DNA of 64,000 bases from Datnioides undecimradiatus. Lineage: Eukaryota > Chordata > Actinopteri > Lobotiformes > Datnioididae. Of this stretch, positions 22,990 to 33,260 are shown piece by piece. The notes under the pieces are model-generated. The model did no database searches. It saw only the letters and a list, made by a program, of their open reading frames with translations, and was not told the origin of the DNA. Location of the stretch: positions 3,361,152 through 3,425,151 of the forward strand of contig WARS01000071.1 of the NCBI GenBank assembly GCA_008933995.1. The letters are read 5' to 3'. A program made the translations under genes and the position numbers. Positions within the stretch are counted from its first letter, which is position 1. Each line of letters opens with the position of its first letter.

Positions 22990-23470
22990 CCCTGCTCTGC
23001 CGTCCAACCTGCCGCCCGTCTCAGATGACGGGCGTGCAGCGTGGACTGTTTTGGGAAATGTGCGCGGCAAAATGAATTCATACTGTAATGTAATGAGGAC
23101 TTGCATGAGCTGTAATTGTTATTATTGCCAGACACAAATTGAAAAGCATAACCTGTCTGACACCGGCTATCAGTTGTCATTATGCGGGAAAACATGCCCT
23201 CATTGCAGATAGCTGTCTGTTGACACCCAAAGTAATTGAGGAGGTAGTCGAGCTGTTGAAGGCTCTCAAAGGGGAGGACGAACACTTGATCAGAGCGTTT
23301 TTATGTCTTCCGAGATGATTTGATTTCACATAATGTCTATTTTACAGCCAGATATGCCATTAATTTGCATGATAGCGAGCCAAAATGTGACATTTTTATT
23401 TAGACGTCCCCACAATGTTTGGAGAACAATTGGGTGGTGTTTTTTCTTCTGTCAGTCTTTCAGAGCGGCG
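22990..23470. promoter_or_regulatory. Candidate CNE with POU octamer
   Basis: Unique, repeat-free block. An exact octamer ATTTGCAT at 23363-23370 directly follows a TTAA core, with CCACAATGTTT and GAACAATTGG downstream (SOX-like). POU and SOX site pairs are typical of neural enhancers. Conservation and activity not tested. The - strand frame at 22944-23285 is not recognised. Confidence 0.4.
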
Positions 23471-23564
23471 GCGTCTCATTATATCATATCTAACAGAGCA
23501 GTGAATAGCTGCCTCTCTCCTCACATTGCTGTGTCAGGTCAATGTGCCATTTTTTAAGTGGTGA

Positions 23565-23604
23565 CGGGAGGGAGGGGGGGGAGGGGTAGGTGGCGGGGCG
23601 GGCG
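23565..23604. repeat. G-tract cluster, likely G-quadruplex
   Basis: GGGAGGGAGGGGGGGGAGGGG fits four G3+ tracts with one-base loops, followed by GGGGCGGGC. Confidence 0.8.
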
Positions 23605-23854
23605 TATATCGTTGACAGCGAGATGATGATTACACGTTTAACTCTTTGTTGTTGTTTACCAACAGCAGACAATAAATGAAGAACCAACGCATGTTAGTCG
23701 AGAAACAGCGAACGCTAATACAGTTTTGCCGCGGACATCCCCGACAGGAAGTGCCTAAATGCGAACAATATGGCTGCCTATCTGGAAAGGCGTCTGCAGG
23801 CGCGATGTAAAGACGTAAAGCCTGTTAGCCGTGCGTCTCCAGCGCGGGCCGACG
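23605..23854. other. Unique non-coding DNA
   Basis: No recognisable feature apart from mildly raised CpG content. Confidence 0.45.
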
Positions 23855-23875
23855 CTCTCTCTCTCTCTCTCTCTC
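23855..23875. repeat. CT microsatellite
   Basis: About ten CT units. Confidence 0.9.
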
Positions 23876-24236
23876 CTGTTAGCTCGGGCTGGCAAACCGG
23901 GCAAGTCTGCGCTTGGTGCCTGAAGCGCTGAAGCGAGAACAAGGGGCTTCTTTCCCATGAACTGGAGCCAAGTGCCAGCACTTAAGGTGAAGGGCCGAGG
24001 CGCTGGAGAAGTAATTTAATCTGAGGCTCTGCCCAATTCCCTGGGCGGCCGAGTTTAAGAAAGGTCACACAGAGAAACAGGCACTGGTGACCCCTTCCCA
24101 ATTACGGGCGCTACAGCAGAACATATCACAGCACCGTCCAAAGTGACAGTCATTTAGCAGCAACTCATCTGAGGGGAGGAAGTGGGAGATGGATGATAAG
24201 GAAATAAAAAATGATTTGCCAGGACCTGTTAGCCAC
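23876..24236. other. Unique non-coding DNA
   Basis: No gene or repeat recognised. Confidence 0.45.
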
Positions 24237-24296
24237 TTCTCTACACAGGCCTGCTGCTCCCCCAGCTCCTCCCTGTCTTACTCACACACACTCATA

Positions 24297-24346
24297 CACT
24301 CCCTCGCTCTCTCTCCCTCTCTCCCTCCTCTCCCTCTCTGTCTCTT
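24297..24346. repeat. CT-rich polypyrimidine tract
   Basis: Imperfect (CT)n and TCCC units. The overlapping frames give serine/leucine-rich low-complexity peptides and are not genes. Confidence 0.8.
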
Positions 24347-24399
24347 CCCACCCCCTGCCACCCCTGCTGCCCATCTCCCTCCTGCTCCACAGACACGTG

Positions 24400-24800
24400 A
24401 CGACTCCGCATGATTATTGGCGCAATCACTCATGTAACAGCCTGCCCAGCTTTCCGTGGGGGCTCCAGTATTTGTCACTGTCACTTCCCCAAGTGCTCCG
24501 CCATTGTCTTGGAAATTGTATGTGTAAGGCAAGAGATGCCTGTGACCCACTTCGACAAGGGAGCCAGCGATGTGAGGGCGCTCATCACACAAAAAAACAG
24601 CAGTTTGATGTGTCCTATTATGTGTCCCAGCAAGAGCCATAAATAATTGTGACAAGTTTTTTGTTGCGCGTGAAAGTCCTTGACTCTGCCTCCTGTTCCA
24701 GCACCTCCTCTCTCGTATGGAGACGCTGCCAAGCACCCCCGATGATAGATGGCACGGTGCAGCAAATGACAACGGGATAGATTTTTAGTTTGTGCTTTGG
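24400..24800. promoter_or_regulatory. Candidate CNE
   Basis: Unique block with 'catgattattggcgcaatc', 'cgccattgtcttgg' and 'ccataaataattgtgac'. Overlapping frames on both strands (up to 164 codons) have no recognisable domain. A regulatory role is inferred. Confidence 0.3.
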
Positions 24801-25350
24801 AAGGGATCAGTAATGGTGCTTTGCTGTACAAAGCAATAAAAGAGAAGGACAAGAGACAGAGGGGGGAGAATGAGGGGAAAACAAAAAAAAAAAAAAGATC
24901 CATCGACGCCGGCGAGGGAAGAATGACGGCCGGTGACGCATGACTTTTTTTGGGGGGGCGTTTGAGCACTTAGATATATGAAATCAGGGTTTGTCAAAAT
25001 GGAATCGGCCACTCTCTGCAAATAACGCACATAAAAAATGCATGAAGCACGCTTATATCGTCCACTACCGCTGGAAAAGGAATAGTCTCTTCCTCTAACA
25101 ATAAGAGAACAAATTGATATACCCCCGGTACGACTGCATTGCTTTTGTTGTTTGTCTTTACCTCCGACACGCAGAGGGCTGTATGCAGTTGTTCAGCTAT
25201 TCATTTGAGTGTATTGTTGTTGGGTTTTGTTTTTTGTTTTTTTGCCAAGCTGCGGTTTCGGACTGCTCAGCACATGGAAAAAAAAAAAAATCCCATGAAA
25301 AATCGACGTGGACGTTAGATAAAGTACCACCTGCAGGTCCTGGGTGCCAG
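24801..25350. other. Unique DNA with A, T and G runs
   Basis: A14 near 24882-24896, T and G runs at 24944-24958, and A13 near 25278-25290. No gene recognised. Confidence 0.5.
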
Positions 25351-25870
25351 GCGGGCAGGATACTGGTAGACAGTATGATCAGTCATGGTAATGAGCGCGA
25401 GGCTGACATACATGCTTTGAATTATATGACTTTGAGGCCTAGGCACCCTCAAACCGGGGCCTCGGCCATTAGTTCAACCACTCTCTCCTTATCTCAGAGT
25501 CAAGCTGTGAAGTTTTAACAGCGCCATCATTCCCCTTCCTCCTCCCTAAATCGTCCCACCTCGGCTGCCGTGCAGAGCGGGAACGCACGCAGGAGGAAAA
25601 TTAAGATTGTTCGCGCCTCCTGCTTAAGCAAATACCTGCCGATTTGCTCAAATCAAGGGGCTGCAAGTTTGTTTCTGCGATTGACGTGAAACGACTGGTC
25701 GATATCGGCAGTTCGGGCGACGCAGCGGCATGTTTGTGCCCCGTGTTTTGTCTCCTGGAGTCGACCGCAGACGCATTTGCTAATTGTGCCCCCGCTTCCT
25801 CTATCACAATTATTAATTTATCTCTTAAGACCACTGCGGCAGCGATGATCATTCATGTCGCCGCATCCGA
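25351..25870. promoter_or_regulatory. Possible CNE
   Basis: Unique sequence; 25370-25450 contains 'gtcatggtaatgagcgcg' and 'tttgaattatatgac', and 25790-25830 'tcacaattattaattta'. Weak evidence; texture only. Confidence 0.25.
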
Positions 25871-25879
25871 TAGTTAAGA

Positions 25880-26530
25880 AGTGGGCTTCCGTAAAAATCC
25901 ATCATGTACATCAATGCACATTACTGAGGTAATTAAACAGGAGGTAATACCGCCAGATATCGTAAAATATCAAGGGGCGATCGCACGCCCCTTAACGCTG
26001 CACAGCCTCAGCACGCGGAAAATGATGCAGTGGATGGGGGATCAGCTGCAAGAGCAAGTCCGGCGCGCGAATGTAAATGTAATTTGTCTATTTTAAGAGT
26101 ATCTGTACCTTACCCTATGAAAAATACTAATTATTTGAAATATGCTGATTACAGCCAGCCGAGAAAGTGGCATTAAAATAATTACTCGTGAGCCCTCTCA
26201 GAGTTTGTACATTTAGCACCGTACCACCATTAGGAATAATCTGTCCAATTAAAGGTTGTGTAATTAATTAAGTGCACATTCTGTGAAGAGGAGAGGGGAG
26301 AGAATTTATCAACCTGCTGAAATATGACCTATCTTGTCCAAAAGACTAATATGTTTAAACAAAAGATGAAAATTGATGACAACATTATTTGTAACAAAAT
26401 GCTCACCGTGCAACTATGATGCATCTGTACTTGGATTCGGCTTCGTAGCATTGTCCTCACAAAAGCTGTGATGTATTACCCCCGGCTGCCTGGCAATAAC
26501 TTTCAATGAAGGGCGCTTTGCCTATCTGGT
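25880..26530. promoter_or_regulatory. Candidate CNE block with GC hairpin
   Basis: Unique block containing TAATTAA (25930-25936), a perfect hairpin AAGGGGCG-ATCGCA-CGCCCCTT (25972-25993), and TAATTAATTAA (26261-26271). 26200-26530 has the even texture of a conserved element. No coding frame. Conservation not tested. Confidence 0.4.
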
Positions 26531-26824
26531 GAAGCAGTCTGTTACTTTATCCCGCTTCACATCTCCGGGGGCTTCACCGCGAGCATCGCCGGGGTGGATT
26601 ACGACGCCTTTGTTCGTATGTGGGATTGTAAACACGAATCGAGGTGAGAGGCCTTCACAGGAAGATAAAAAAGGATGTGGCGAAGGAGCCGAGGCGGCGT
26701 TGGCACCGAGCGGACATCCTGATACCACCACCCAAAAGTGTAGTAGAGCAGAAAACATCTTGCTGCGCGAAACCTGTCGGGTCATTTCTGTTATAGCAAG
26801 AAGATTTGAGCCAACGTCCTCCTC
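26531..26824. other. Unique non-coding DNA
   Basis: Opposing open frames (26529-26864 + and 26522-26893 -) both run into the GT repeat and are unrecognisable. Confidence 0.45.
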
Positions 26825-26857
26825 AGTGTGTGCGTGTGTGTGTGTGTGTGTGTGTGC
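26825..26857. repeat. GT microsatellite
   Basis: About 16 GT units with one GC interruption. Confidence 0.95.
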
Positions 26858-27369
26858 GGAGTAAGATGCCAACAGTTCGTACAGATACAGCATAGTTGCC
26901 AGCTCTACATATGGCCCACATCAACACTCGAGGGAACAGGCGTCACAGCCCAACATTTAGTTAAGCAGAAGAACAAACTCGTGTCGAGCGCCGCCACGAC
27001 CGAGGCGTGTACGCGCTGCGGGCCGACCCGCCGCTGAAGTGCCACGTCTGACTCTAAACGCCGGGGAGGTGCAGGTGGAGCCACTGCAAAAATGGTTTCA
27101 GTCGGAATATGTCATAGCAATCATTGAATAACAGCAACATCGAAACATTCACGGTGATCGTTTCCACCCCACGGGACTAACGCTGAAGACGCAGAGCGCC
27201 GCTGCTCTCAAAGTTGGCGAACTCTGCTTAATATTAAAACAGTAAACTTGAGTGTTATTCAGTTAATGAGTTAATTAGCAGAACAGTTAGTTAAAAGTGA
27301 CTACCAACACGTTTAACGCTTAATAACTGTATTTGTAGCCAAAACAACATGCAGGGAAAACTATGCAAT
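26858..27369. other. Unique non-coding DNA
   Basis: No exon or repeat family recognised. Confidence 0.45.
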
Positions 27370-27630
27370 AATGTATACATTATAGAGCTGCTTGATATGG
27401 TATTTTTGATTTTGATACTGATTTGGAGGGAAAATAATGACTGATTATCGATTTGTTAATTGGTCGATGTAGAAAATTTGTGAGCTTGAATCAAAACAAA
27501 CCTTAGCTATGTGCATTTTGCAGTAATCTGACTGTGTAAATGTGCTCAGAAGGCTGCTTGCTTAAATAAATAACTGTATATTAAAGAATATATATCGGTT
27601 AATATTGGTTATATGTCCATGTGTCCACAT
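27370..27630. repeat. Probable degenerate interspersed repeat
   Basis: 'gagctgcttgatatggta', 'ttttgatactgattt', 'aaataaataactgtat' and 'atatatatcggttaatat' resemble a teleost repeat I recall with similar order. Highly diverged. Boundaries and family are uncertain. Confidence 0.4.
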
Positions 27631-28400
27631 AGTATGTCTAAAAGCGATGTGCAAAGAGCGTCGACGGCTGAAATGTGAAACCGAAAGTCAAACTTTTCTT
27701 GTTTTAATGTTCGTCCGTGATGTTTTAGCAAACATCAGCTGTGCAGTGACAGTAAATGCACTTACTCAGACCTGAAACACGCCTTCATGCCTGAACGTAA
27801 CCAGGTCGTCTTGTTCTGGTTTGGAAACAACAATAACTGTGTGTTTATACCTGTTACCGTGACGATAAAGGGTGGATCTGCTCTCTATAGAAGTTAATGG
27901 GAAGGATTAGCATATCACCTGCATGCAAACTGGGGTTAGGCATATGCAGTGCACACAGTACAGCGCTGCTATTTGCAAGCAGACTGAAGAGACTGGGGTG
28001 ACCGCAGACACTGGCTGCTGTTTCCTGTGCTCTTCCCAGCCCAGAGCTGTTGATTTCCAACTTTCAGAGATTTTAATTAATTAACGGTTGAACTTTGCGA
28101 AAGTTTGCCACGAAACCGGAAGAGGGTTTCGCGACCTCCGCCCGAGCAAAGGGTTCTTTAAAGAACACAAGAGAGAACAATGGGGGCAGATTATTATGGG
28201 CACATTTTCTGTTGTGTAAGTGATTTCACAAAGGCGGGTTATAGTCGGAGCTCTACGAGCCCCGTGGCCCCCGTGTGCTGGGTGGTGGAGTGCAGCGTAC
28301 CACCGCAGCATCCCAAACTGCCATCCAGCTGACAGCTCCCAGCCAAGGGAGAGAGGAAGAGAGCCTGAGAGGAGAGGGAGACATAAATCCTATGTCCTAT
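27631..28400. other. Unique non-coding DNA
   Basis: No gene recognised. Confidence 0.45.
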
Positions 28401-28950
28401 ATAAAAAGAAATACTATCCGTGTCAAGGAAAGGTGGGATGCCCTAAAATGAATGATAACAGACTCATTAAAAATAACGGCCGCCTAAATGATAAATAGCT
28501 CGCCTCCTGAAAAGAGCTCAGGACAATGGCTCTAACAAATTAAGACTGCAGAGCTCTGCCTAAAGGTGTTACTGCCCCTCTTCTCTTTCAGCGAGATATC
28601 AACTTATAATAACACTGTGTCTAGTTTACCATCATGGTTGTCTCTTATTAACATACAAACTGCTTTTATTCTGTAAAATAGATGTTATGTGCATATGTGG
28701 TAGCAGTAAAAAAAACAGCTTTAAGAACGATATTCGCTCATAAAATAATAAAAAAAACAACACTTAATTTATTCCACATCAGCTGGCATTTGCAAAGGAG
28801 AGCCTAACAAGGATGCTGCCGGGTTTGGCACTACAAACAGACCGCTATTAAACATGTAAACCTGGCACCGCGCTTTAAAAACCAATAGCTAGTGTCTGAG
28901 ACGGATCTCACATTCCTAATGATGACAGTAAATTAAGCTAAACTATCTCC
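28401..28950. promoter_or_regulatory. Possible CNE
   Basis: Unique AT-rich block with 'gactcattaaaaataac', 'gctctaacaaattaag' and 'tttaaaaaccaatagc'. A splice-acceptor-like tract at about 28576-28591 lacks a following donor. Weak evidence. Confidence 0.25.
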
Positions 28951-28958
28951 GCGCATTC

Positions 28959-28987
28959 AAAAAAAAAAAAAAAACCAAAAAAAAAAT
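28959..28987. repeat. Poly-A tract
   Basis: A16 then a second A run separated by CC. Not associated with a recognised retroposon. Confidence 0.85.
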
Positions 28988-29547
28988 AACTGTGCACATC
29001 TTTTTTCGGACTGTAAAAACTCAGCCAGCGTTCATCAAGTATAAACATTTACATCTGGGTGACATAAACAGATTCCACCGCTGTAAATAGTGCAGAGAAG
29101 AGACAGAGCCCGGGCCTGTCAGAGGGAATGAAAATGAGGAATGGATGACTCGTGCGAGTGGCTGACTTCTGAACTGATCGACGTCCACTCCGGAGCAGGC
29201 TTGATGGGGGCAGACGTGTCCGTGAGTGCACCCTCTCCCTGTCTCCTCTGTAAACACTGACATTCCACACGCATGAGGACGTTATTTAGCGAAAGCTTCG
29301 TCAAGAATTCAAAGACGTGCAATGACAAGAGTTATGCGGCTCCCCCAGAGTGGTGTGTTTTATGCTGCTTGAAGGATCATGGGAACTCTTCTGTTTAGTG
29401 TAGAGATGCATGTCGTCACGTTTTTATAAGGGGAGGGGGGGTCGGCAACGTGGACGGCTGTGGAGTGGGCCCTTAGCTCAGGCTGGGTGTTGTCGGGAAT
29501 GTGGTAGCAACAACTTCTTAAGTCCACAATTTGGCTTTTTGCATGCA
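28988..29547. other. Unique non-coding DNA
   Basis: Several overlapping minus-strand frames at 29021-29328 are unrecognisable. Nothing else seen. Confidence 0.45.
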
Positions 29548-29935
29548 TTGTGAAGAAAACTCAAATTCAAAGTCACAAATTTCTGAGAAAAAACAATGTT
29601 TACCATTTATTTTATCTGCAGTGGATCAAATTTCCTTTGCAATAATAGGAAATACTCATGATTTTAAGCCCAAAGTCACCTTATAAGCATAAGTTTTTAT
29701 CTCATTAATTTGTGGCTTTAATCTCAGAGAGTTTCTGAAAGTTTATCGCTTCATATCTAAAAGGATATCTGAGTTCATATCTTGTTTATTCGCAGCTTTA
29801 ATCTTAGGGAAAATATGAGTCTTTACTTGTAACTTCATCACTTTATATTTGAAGAGAATATTTGAGCTTGTTCTCTTAAATTTGTGTTTTTCTCATAATT
29901 TTACCACTTTGAAATTTTGAGATTTTTCCTCAGAA
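29548..29935. mobile_element. Foldback-like repeat element
   Basis: The left end (CTCAAATTCAAAGT...CTGAGAAAAA) is similar, with gaps, to the reverse complement of the right end (CTCAAAATTTCAAAGT...ATGAGAAAAA), giving inverted arms of about 45 bp. The interior repeats diverged 'ttatctcattaatttgtgg', 'ctttaatctcagag' and 'tatctaaaaggatatct' type motifs. This resembles teleost elements built of 'ctcataatttgtgacttt' units that I recall. No coding capacity. Confidence 0.5.
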
Positions 29936-30581
29936 TATTATCCCCATCCCCGATTTAGTTGTTTTAATTTATTTATTTTTGTTCTACCTATAATGGGCCT
30001 AACGCGCAGCTGTAGATGACAGCTTACTTCCTAGCATTAGGTCTCCAGTCTCAGTTCTGGCAGTGCCCAGTACAGCTGAGCTCTCATGTCTGTATGTACA
30101 AACCTGCTCGAAGAACAAATAAAGGAAACAAAGGCTTTGATCCAGCTGACAGCATGTCCCAGTACAATATCTGCTCTTGTAAAAACAAAACCACACGTAC
30201 TCATATTCTTGTGTTAATGTCAGCACAATTTAGATCTGAATCGTTTGGAAATTCACCAAAAAACTTTCACGTAGTTATTCAGACACAGGCGATAATTGTG
30301 GTCCAGCAACGTAATGTTTATATCCCGATACAGGAAAACAAATCTGATGTGTCCTTCAGGGATTCACCCTGCCTGTGTTCAGACAGAGGAGTGGACTGGG
30401 GGACTTTCCACAAAAGCAAACAAACAAAATCCCGCTGAAGTAGGTCATCGCCTGTGAGCTCTGAACAACAGTTAGCTATACAGGACACATACATACAGTA
30501 CATGCATGTATTTGTAGTTGCAGTATGTTTCTGAGTGATACTTTTCGAATACCACACTTTGTACCTAGAAAACACCACATT
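29936..30581. other. Unique non-coding DNA
   Basis: The + strand frame at 30016-30438 (140 codons) has no recognisable domain and no exon signals. Otherwise nothing seen. Confidence 0.45.
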
Positions 30582-30603
30582 TATGGGGCTGTTATTGTAG
30601 CAA

Positions 30604-30692
30604 ACCTATTCACAAATGTGTTGACAGCTCTGTAAATGCATAATCAGATCTGTAAGTGCGTACATAGTTCTGTAAATGCGTACAATGCAAAA
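30604..30692 (-). repeat. 20-bp minisatellite, left arm (inverted)
   Basis: Three full units at exact 20-bp period beginning CTGTAAATGC, CTGTAAGTGC and CTGTAAATGC, plus a partial unit before them. These are the reverse complement of the unit repeated at 30981-31424. Confidence 0.8.
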
Positions 30693-30819
30693 AGACTCCA
30701 AGCACGAGTTTACAGTCCCTCGAAAATTAACAATAGACTACTCAACTGCAAATAAGGGTACGTAACATAAAGATGAACCTATAATTTCAGCTGGGTTATG
30801 ATGGCAAATCTCCACATGC

Positions 30820-30860
30820 ATGTTAGCAGATCTTTGCACACATTTGCAGATCTTTGCCGC
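30820..30860 (+). repeat. 20-bp minisatellite, isolated units
   Basis: About two units in right-arm orientation (TTTGCACACATTTGCAGATC), separated from the main array by about 120 bp of unique core. Confidence 0.65.
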
Positions 30861-30980
30861 GGCAGAAGTGAGGCAAAAGTCACGTGCAAAAAAGGCAGCC
30901 AATTGAGAGGCTTGCCTGAGTTGTAGCTGTTGACTTATTTGTATTTCCAGCTCTTGCAGTACTTTTCATCCATTAATATC

Positions 30981-31424
30981 TATGTACACATTTGCAGATT
31001 TATCTACACATTTACAGACATATGTATGCGTTTACAGATTTGTCTAGACATTTGCGGATCTCCGCATGCATTTGCAGATTTCCACACACATTTACAGATT
31101 TGTTTCACAAATCTATATGTGCATTTACAGATTTATGTGCACATTTACAGATTTATCTACACATTTACAGGTGTACGTACACATTTCCAGATTTGCCTAG
31201 ACATTTCCAGAGCTCCACACGCATTTGGAAATCTCAATACACTTTTACAGGTTTATCTACACATTTCCAGATTTGTCTAGACAGTTGAATGTCTTCATAC
31301 ACATTTACAGCTGTGTACACATTTGCAGATTTTTCTCCACTTTCATAGATTTTTTTCTCCTTTTATCTCCATATCTATTTACAGATCTACGCATTTACAG
31401 ATTTGTTTACACGTTTGTAAATAG
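30981..31424 (+). repeat. 20-bp minisatellite array, right arm
   Basis: About 22 degenerate units with consensus near TCTACACATTTACAGATTTG. Most spacings are exactly 20 bp, with a few insertions (for example near 31108). Frames crossing it give periodic phenylalanine/histidine/isoleucine-rich peptides that are artefacts of the repeat. There is no unique-spacer structure, so it is not a CRISPR array. Confidence 0.85.
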
Positions 31425-31448
31425 TTTTGCTGCAATAATAGCGCCATA

Positions 31449-31734
31449 CATATTGCTTTAAAATGTAGTTTTCTTCTTGCAGATTTGTGCCGGTTTGCAT
31501 CTTCAGTCAATTACTGCAGCATTTTATTTACTGTGGTCATCAAAGACTGGATGTAGAGGCCTCTAAATGGACACTGTAAGGTTTTTATCTAAATCAGATA
31601 TTATGTCCTGTACTGTGTGCATTTAAATGTGCTTGCTTTGCTAACACACAGTGACCCTGCAATCTCCGCAATGATTTCGGAACAAATTCATTTAAAGAAA
31701 ATGGTAGTTTGAGTGAAGTTGTGGACTAGAGTTG
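31449..31734. other. Unique non-coding DNA
   Basis: AT-rich. Nothing recognised. Confidence 0.45.
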
Positions 31735-32180
31735 CAGTGGGTGGAGGGTGATGGGGGGTTTCTAGGCAATTGAGGCACTTGTACAGCTTGATTATACATA
31801 GCAACGCTGTGATAAGGCTTCATTGAAATTTACAACAAGCAATCTCTACCATATGGACTCACCAAATGGAGATCACAGACTGGCAAACGCAATCAGCTTT
31901 TTAATTAACAGAATTAACAGTGCGATGTTAAACCATAATGACAGCAATAAAAACAGTTGATGTGACAATCAAAGTGCACCAAAAACATTCATAACCATTA
32001 TTTTCATTAGTCTGAGCAAAAGACAATAGCGGTGAGTGGGGTTATATTAGAGAGGGATCTCAGGCCCCTCTGTAATCACACTTGAATTAGCTGCAGATAC
32101 CAAATACTCCAATAGGCTATAAAACACGGGGTCACGGAGAACACTCATTTGGGTTTATCTTGGACACTTCATTTGATGTT
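31735..32180. promoter_or_regulatory. Candidate CNE
   Basis: Unique repeat-free block with 'ctttttaattaacagaatt' (31898-31916) and 'cattattttcattag'. Even composition. No exon-like frame. Conservation not tested. Confidence 0.35.
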
Positions 32181-32439
32181 GGCCCATTCTCTGAAGGAGT
32201 GAGTGTTGTCAGAGGCAATAAACATCCTGCATTTTGAAGTGTTTCTGAACGCGAGGCCCAGAATCTACAAAGTTGGCTGCTCTGCCGAGATCCATCTTTC
32301 CAAACTGCCATCGCAGCGTTTAGAAGCAGAGATCTGATCAGCAGCTGAAAGACTTTGGCAGAAAATAGCTGTTTATTGACCATAAAACATGTGCGTGCAC
32401 ACATAAAAGCACAAACACACGCCCACACGCTCACAAGTG
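32181..32439. other. Unique non-coding DNA
   Basis: The - strand frame at 32132-32470 reads into the CA repeat (valine/cysteine-rich end) and is not a gene. Confidence 0.45.
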
Positions 32440-32457
32440 CACACACACACACACACA
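32440..32457. repeat. CA microsatellite
   Basis: Nine CA units with shorter interrupted runs on both sides (32395-32475). Confidence 0.9.
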
Positions 32458-32499
32458 AACACACAAACACCTACACATAGACAGATAAAACCATTGCAC

Positions 32500-33260
32500 C
32501 ACAGCAAGGGCCATACCCCCGGCAACAGCACACAAAAGAAAGTCAAATTATTAGAAATAATGAAAAGCCATCAATAAGAATTCAGCAGAGACTCATTTCA
32601 TTCTGTTTTCAACAGCGCTTTTCAGCCCATTATTTTCTGTAAATGTTAACATCGCCAAGCCTGCCTATTGATTCTATTATTTTTGACCTTGCATTAGTGT
32701 CGGCTAATCTCGCATGCTATAAAATTTCATTTCATAGTGAAAAATACTCCAAGGCCCTAAGGGTGAGTTATACACAGGTTGCGGCACCCCTGGGATTCAT
32801 AAGTGCACATGCGGGTAAACAAACCGTACATTTAATGTTTCTTAGATGAGTGAGCAGCGCTGGGGGTTTCATTTCTTCCTAAACCTCAGGATTTTTTTTT
32901 TTTTTTTCTTCTTTTCCTTTTCTGTGAGGTGGCTCAAAGTGAGGGTTAGGTAGAGAGGCTCATTCAGAGATGAATGCCGGCGTCTTCCAAAACGATATTG
33001 TATTTTCACTCCCGTACACAGGCCTGAGAGGAATGCTGATCCAGTGAAGCCAAATGCCTTCCCCCCCCACACCCCCTGAAATGCATGTATGAGGCATCGC
33101 TGAGGATTGTTACATTTTTCAGATCACATCCAGGAATGGCCGAAGCTTGACCTGGATGGGAGAACAATGAAGCAGCGCACTATTCCACACCGGGTATTAT
33201 TCAATTGACTCACAGCGATACTCGGTAATAGTCGAGAGATTGTGGAGAGATCACTAAATG
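32500..33260. promoter_or_regulatory. Candidate CNE block
   Basis: Unique sequence interrupted by a T17 run (32890-32906) and a C-run near 33061. 32560-32760 and 33080-33260 have conserved-element texture ('cagcccattattttctg', 'tattattcaattgactc'). Regulatory role inferred. Confidence 0.3.

Larger units (their letters stand above)
30584..31446. mobile_element. TA-flanked inverted-repeat MITE with minisatellite arms
   Basis: The ends are inverted repeats. Read inward from 30584 and from 31446 (reverse complement) they match at 48 of 59 positions without gaps, starting TGGGGCT / TGGCGCT. Each end is flanked by the dinucleotide TA (30582-30583 and 31447-31448), the target duplication typical of Tc1/mariner-type elements. 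No transposase frame exists. The arms are built of a 20-bp unit: about three to four units on the left in one orientation, and about 22 on the right in the other. A unique core lies between them. Confidence 0.75.

Noticed and set aside
24278-24772. 164- and 162-codon - strand frames and an opposing + strand frame
   Set aside because: They overlap one another in different frames and read through polypyrimidine sequence, giving low-complexity ends.
28570-28595. CTTCTCTTTCAG acceptor-like tract
   Set aside because: No donor within a normal exon length, and the frames close quickly.
30930-31461. Periodic protein-like frames over the 20-bp array; possible CRISPR array
   Set aside because: The frames are translations of a 20-bp minisatellite. 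Units are contiguous with no unique spacers, and the genome is vertebrate.
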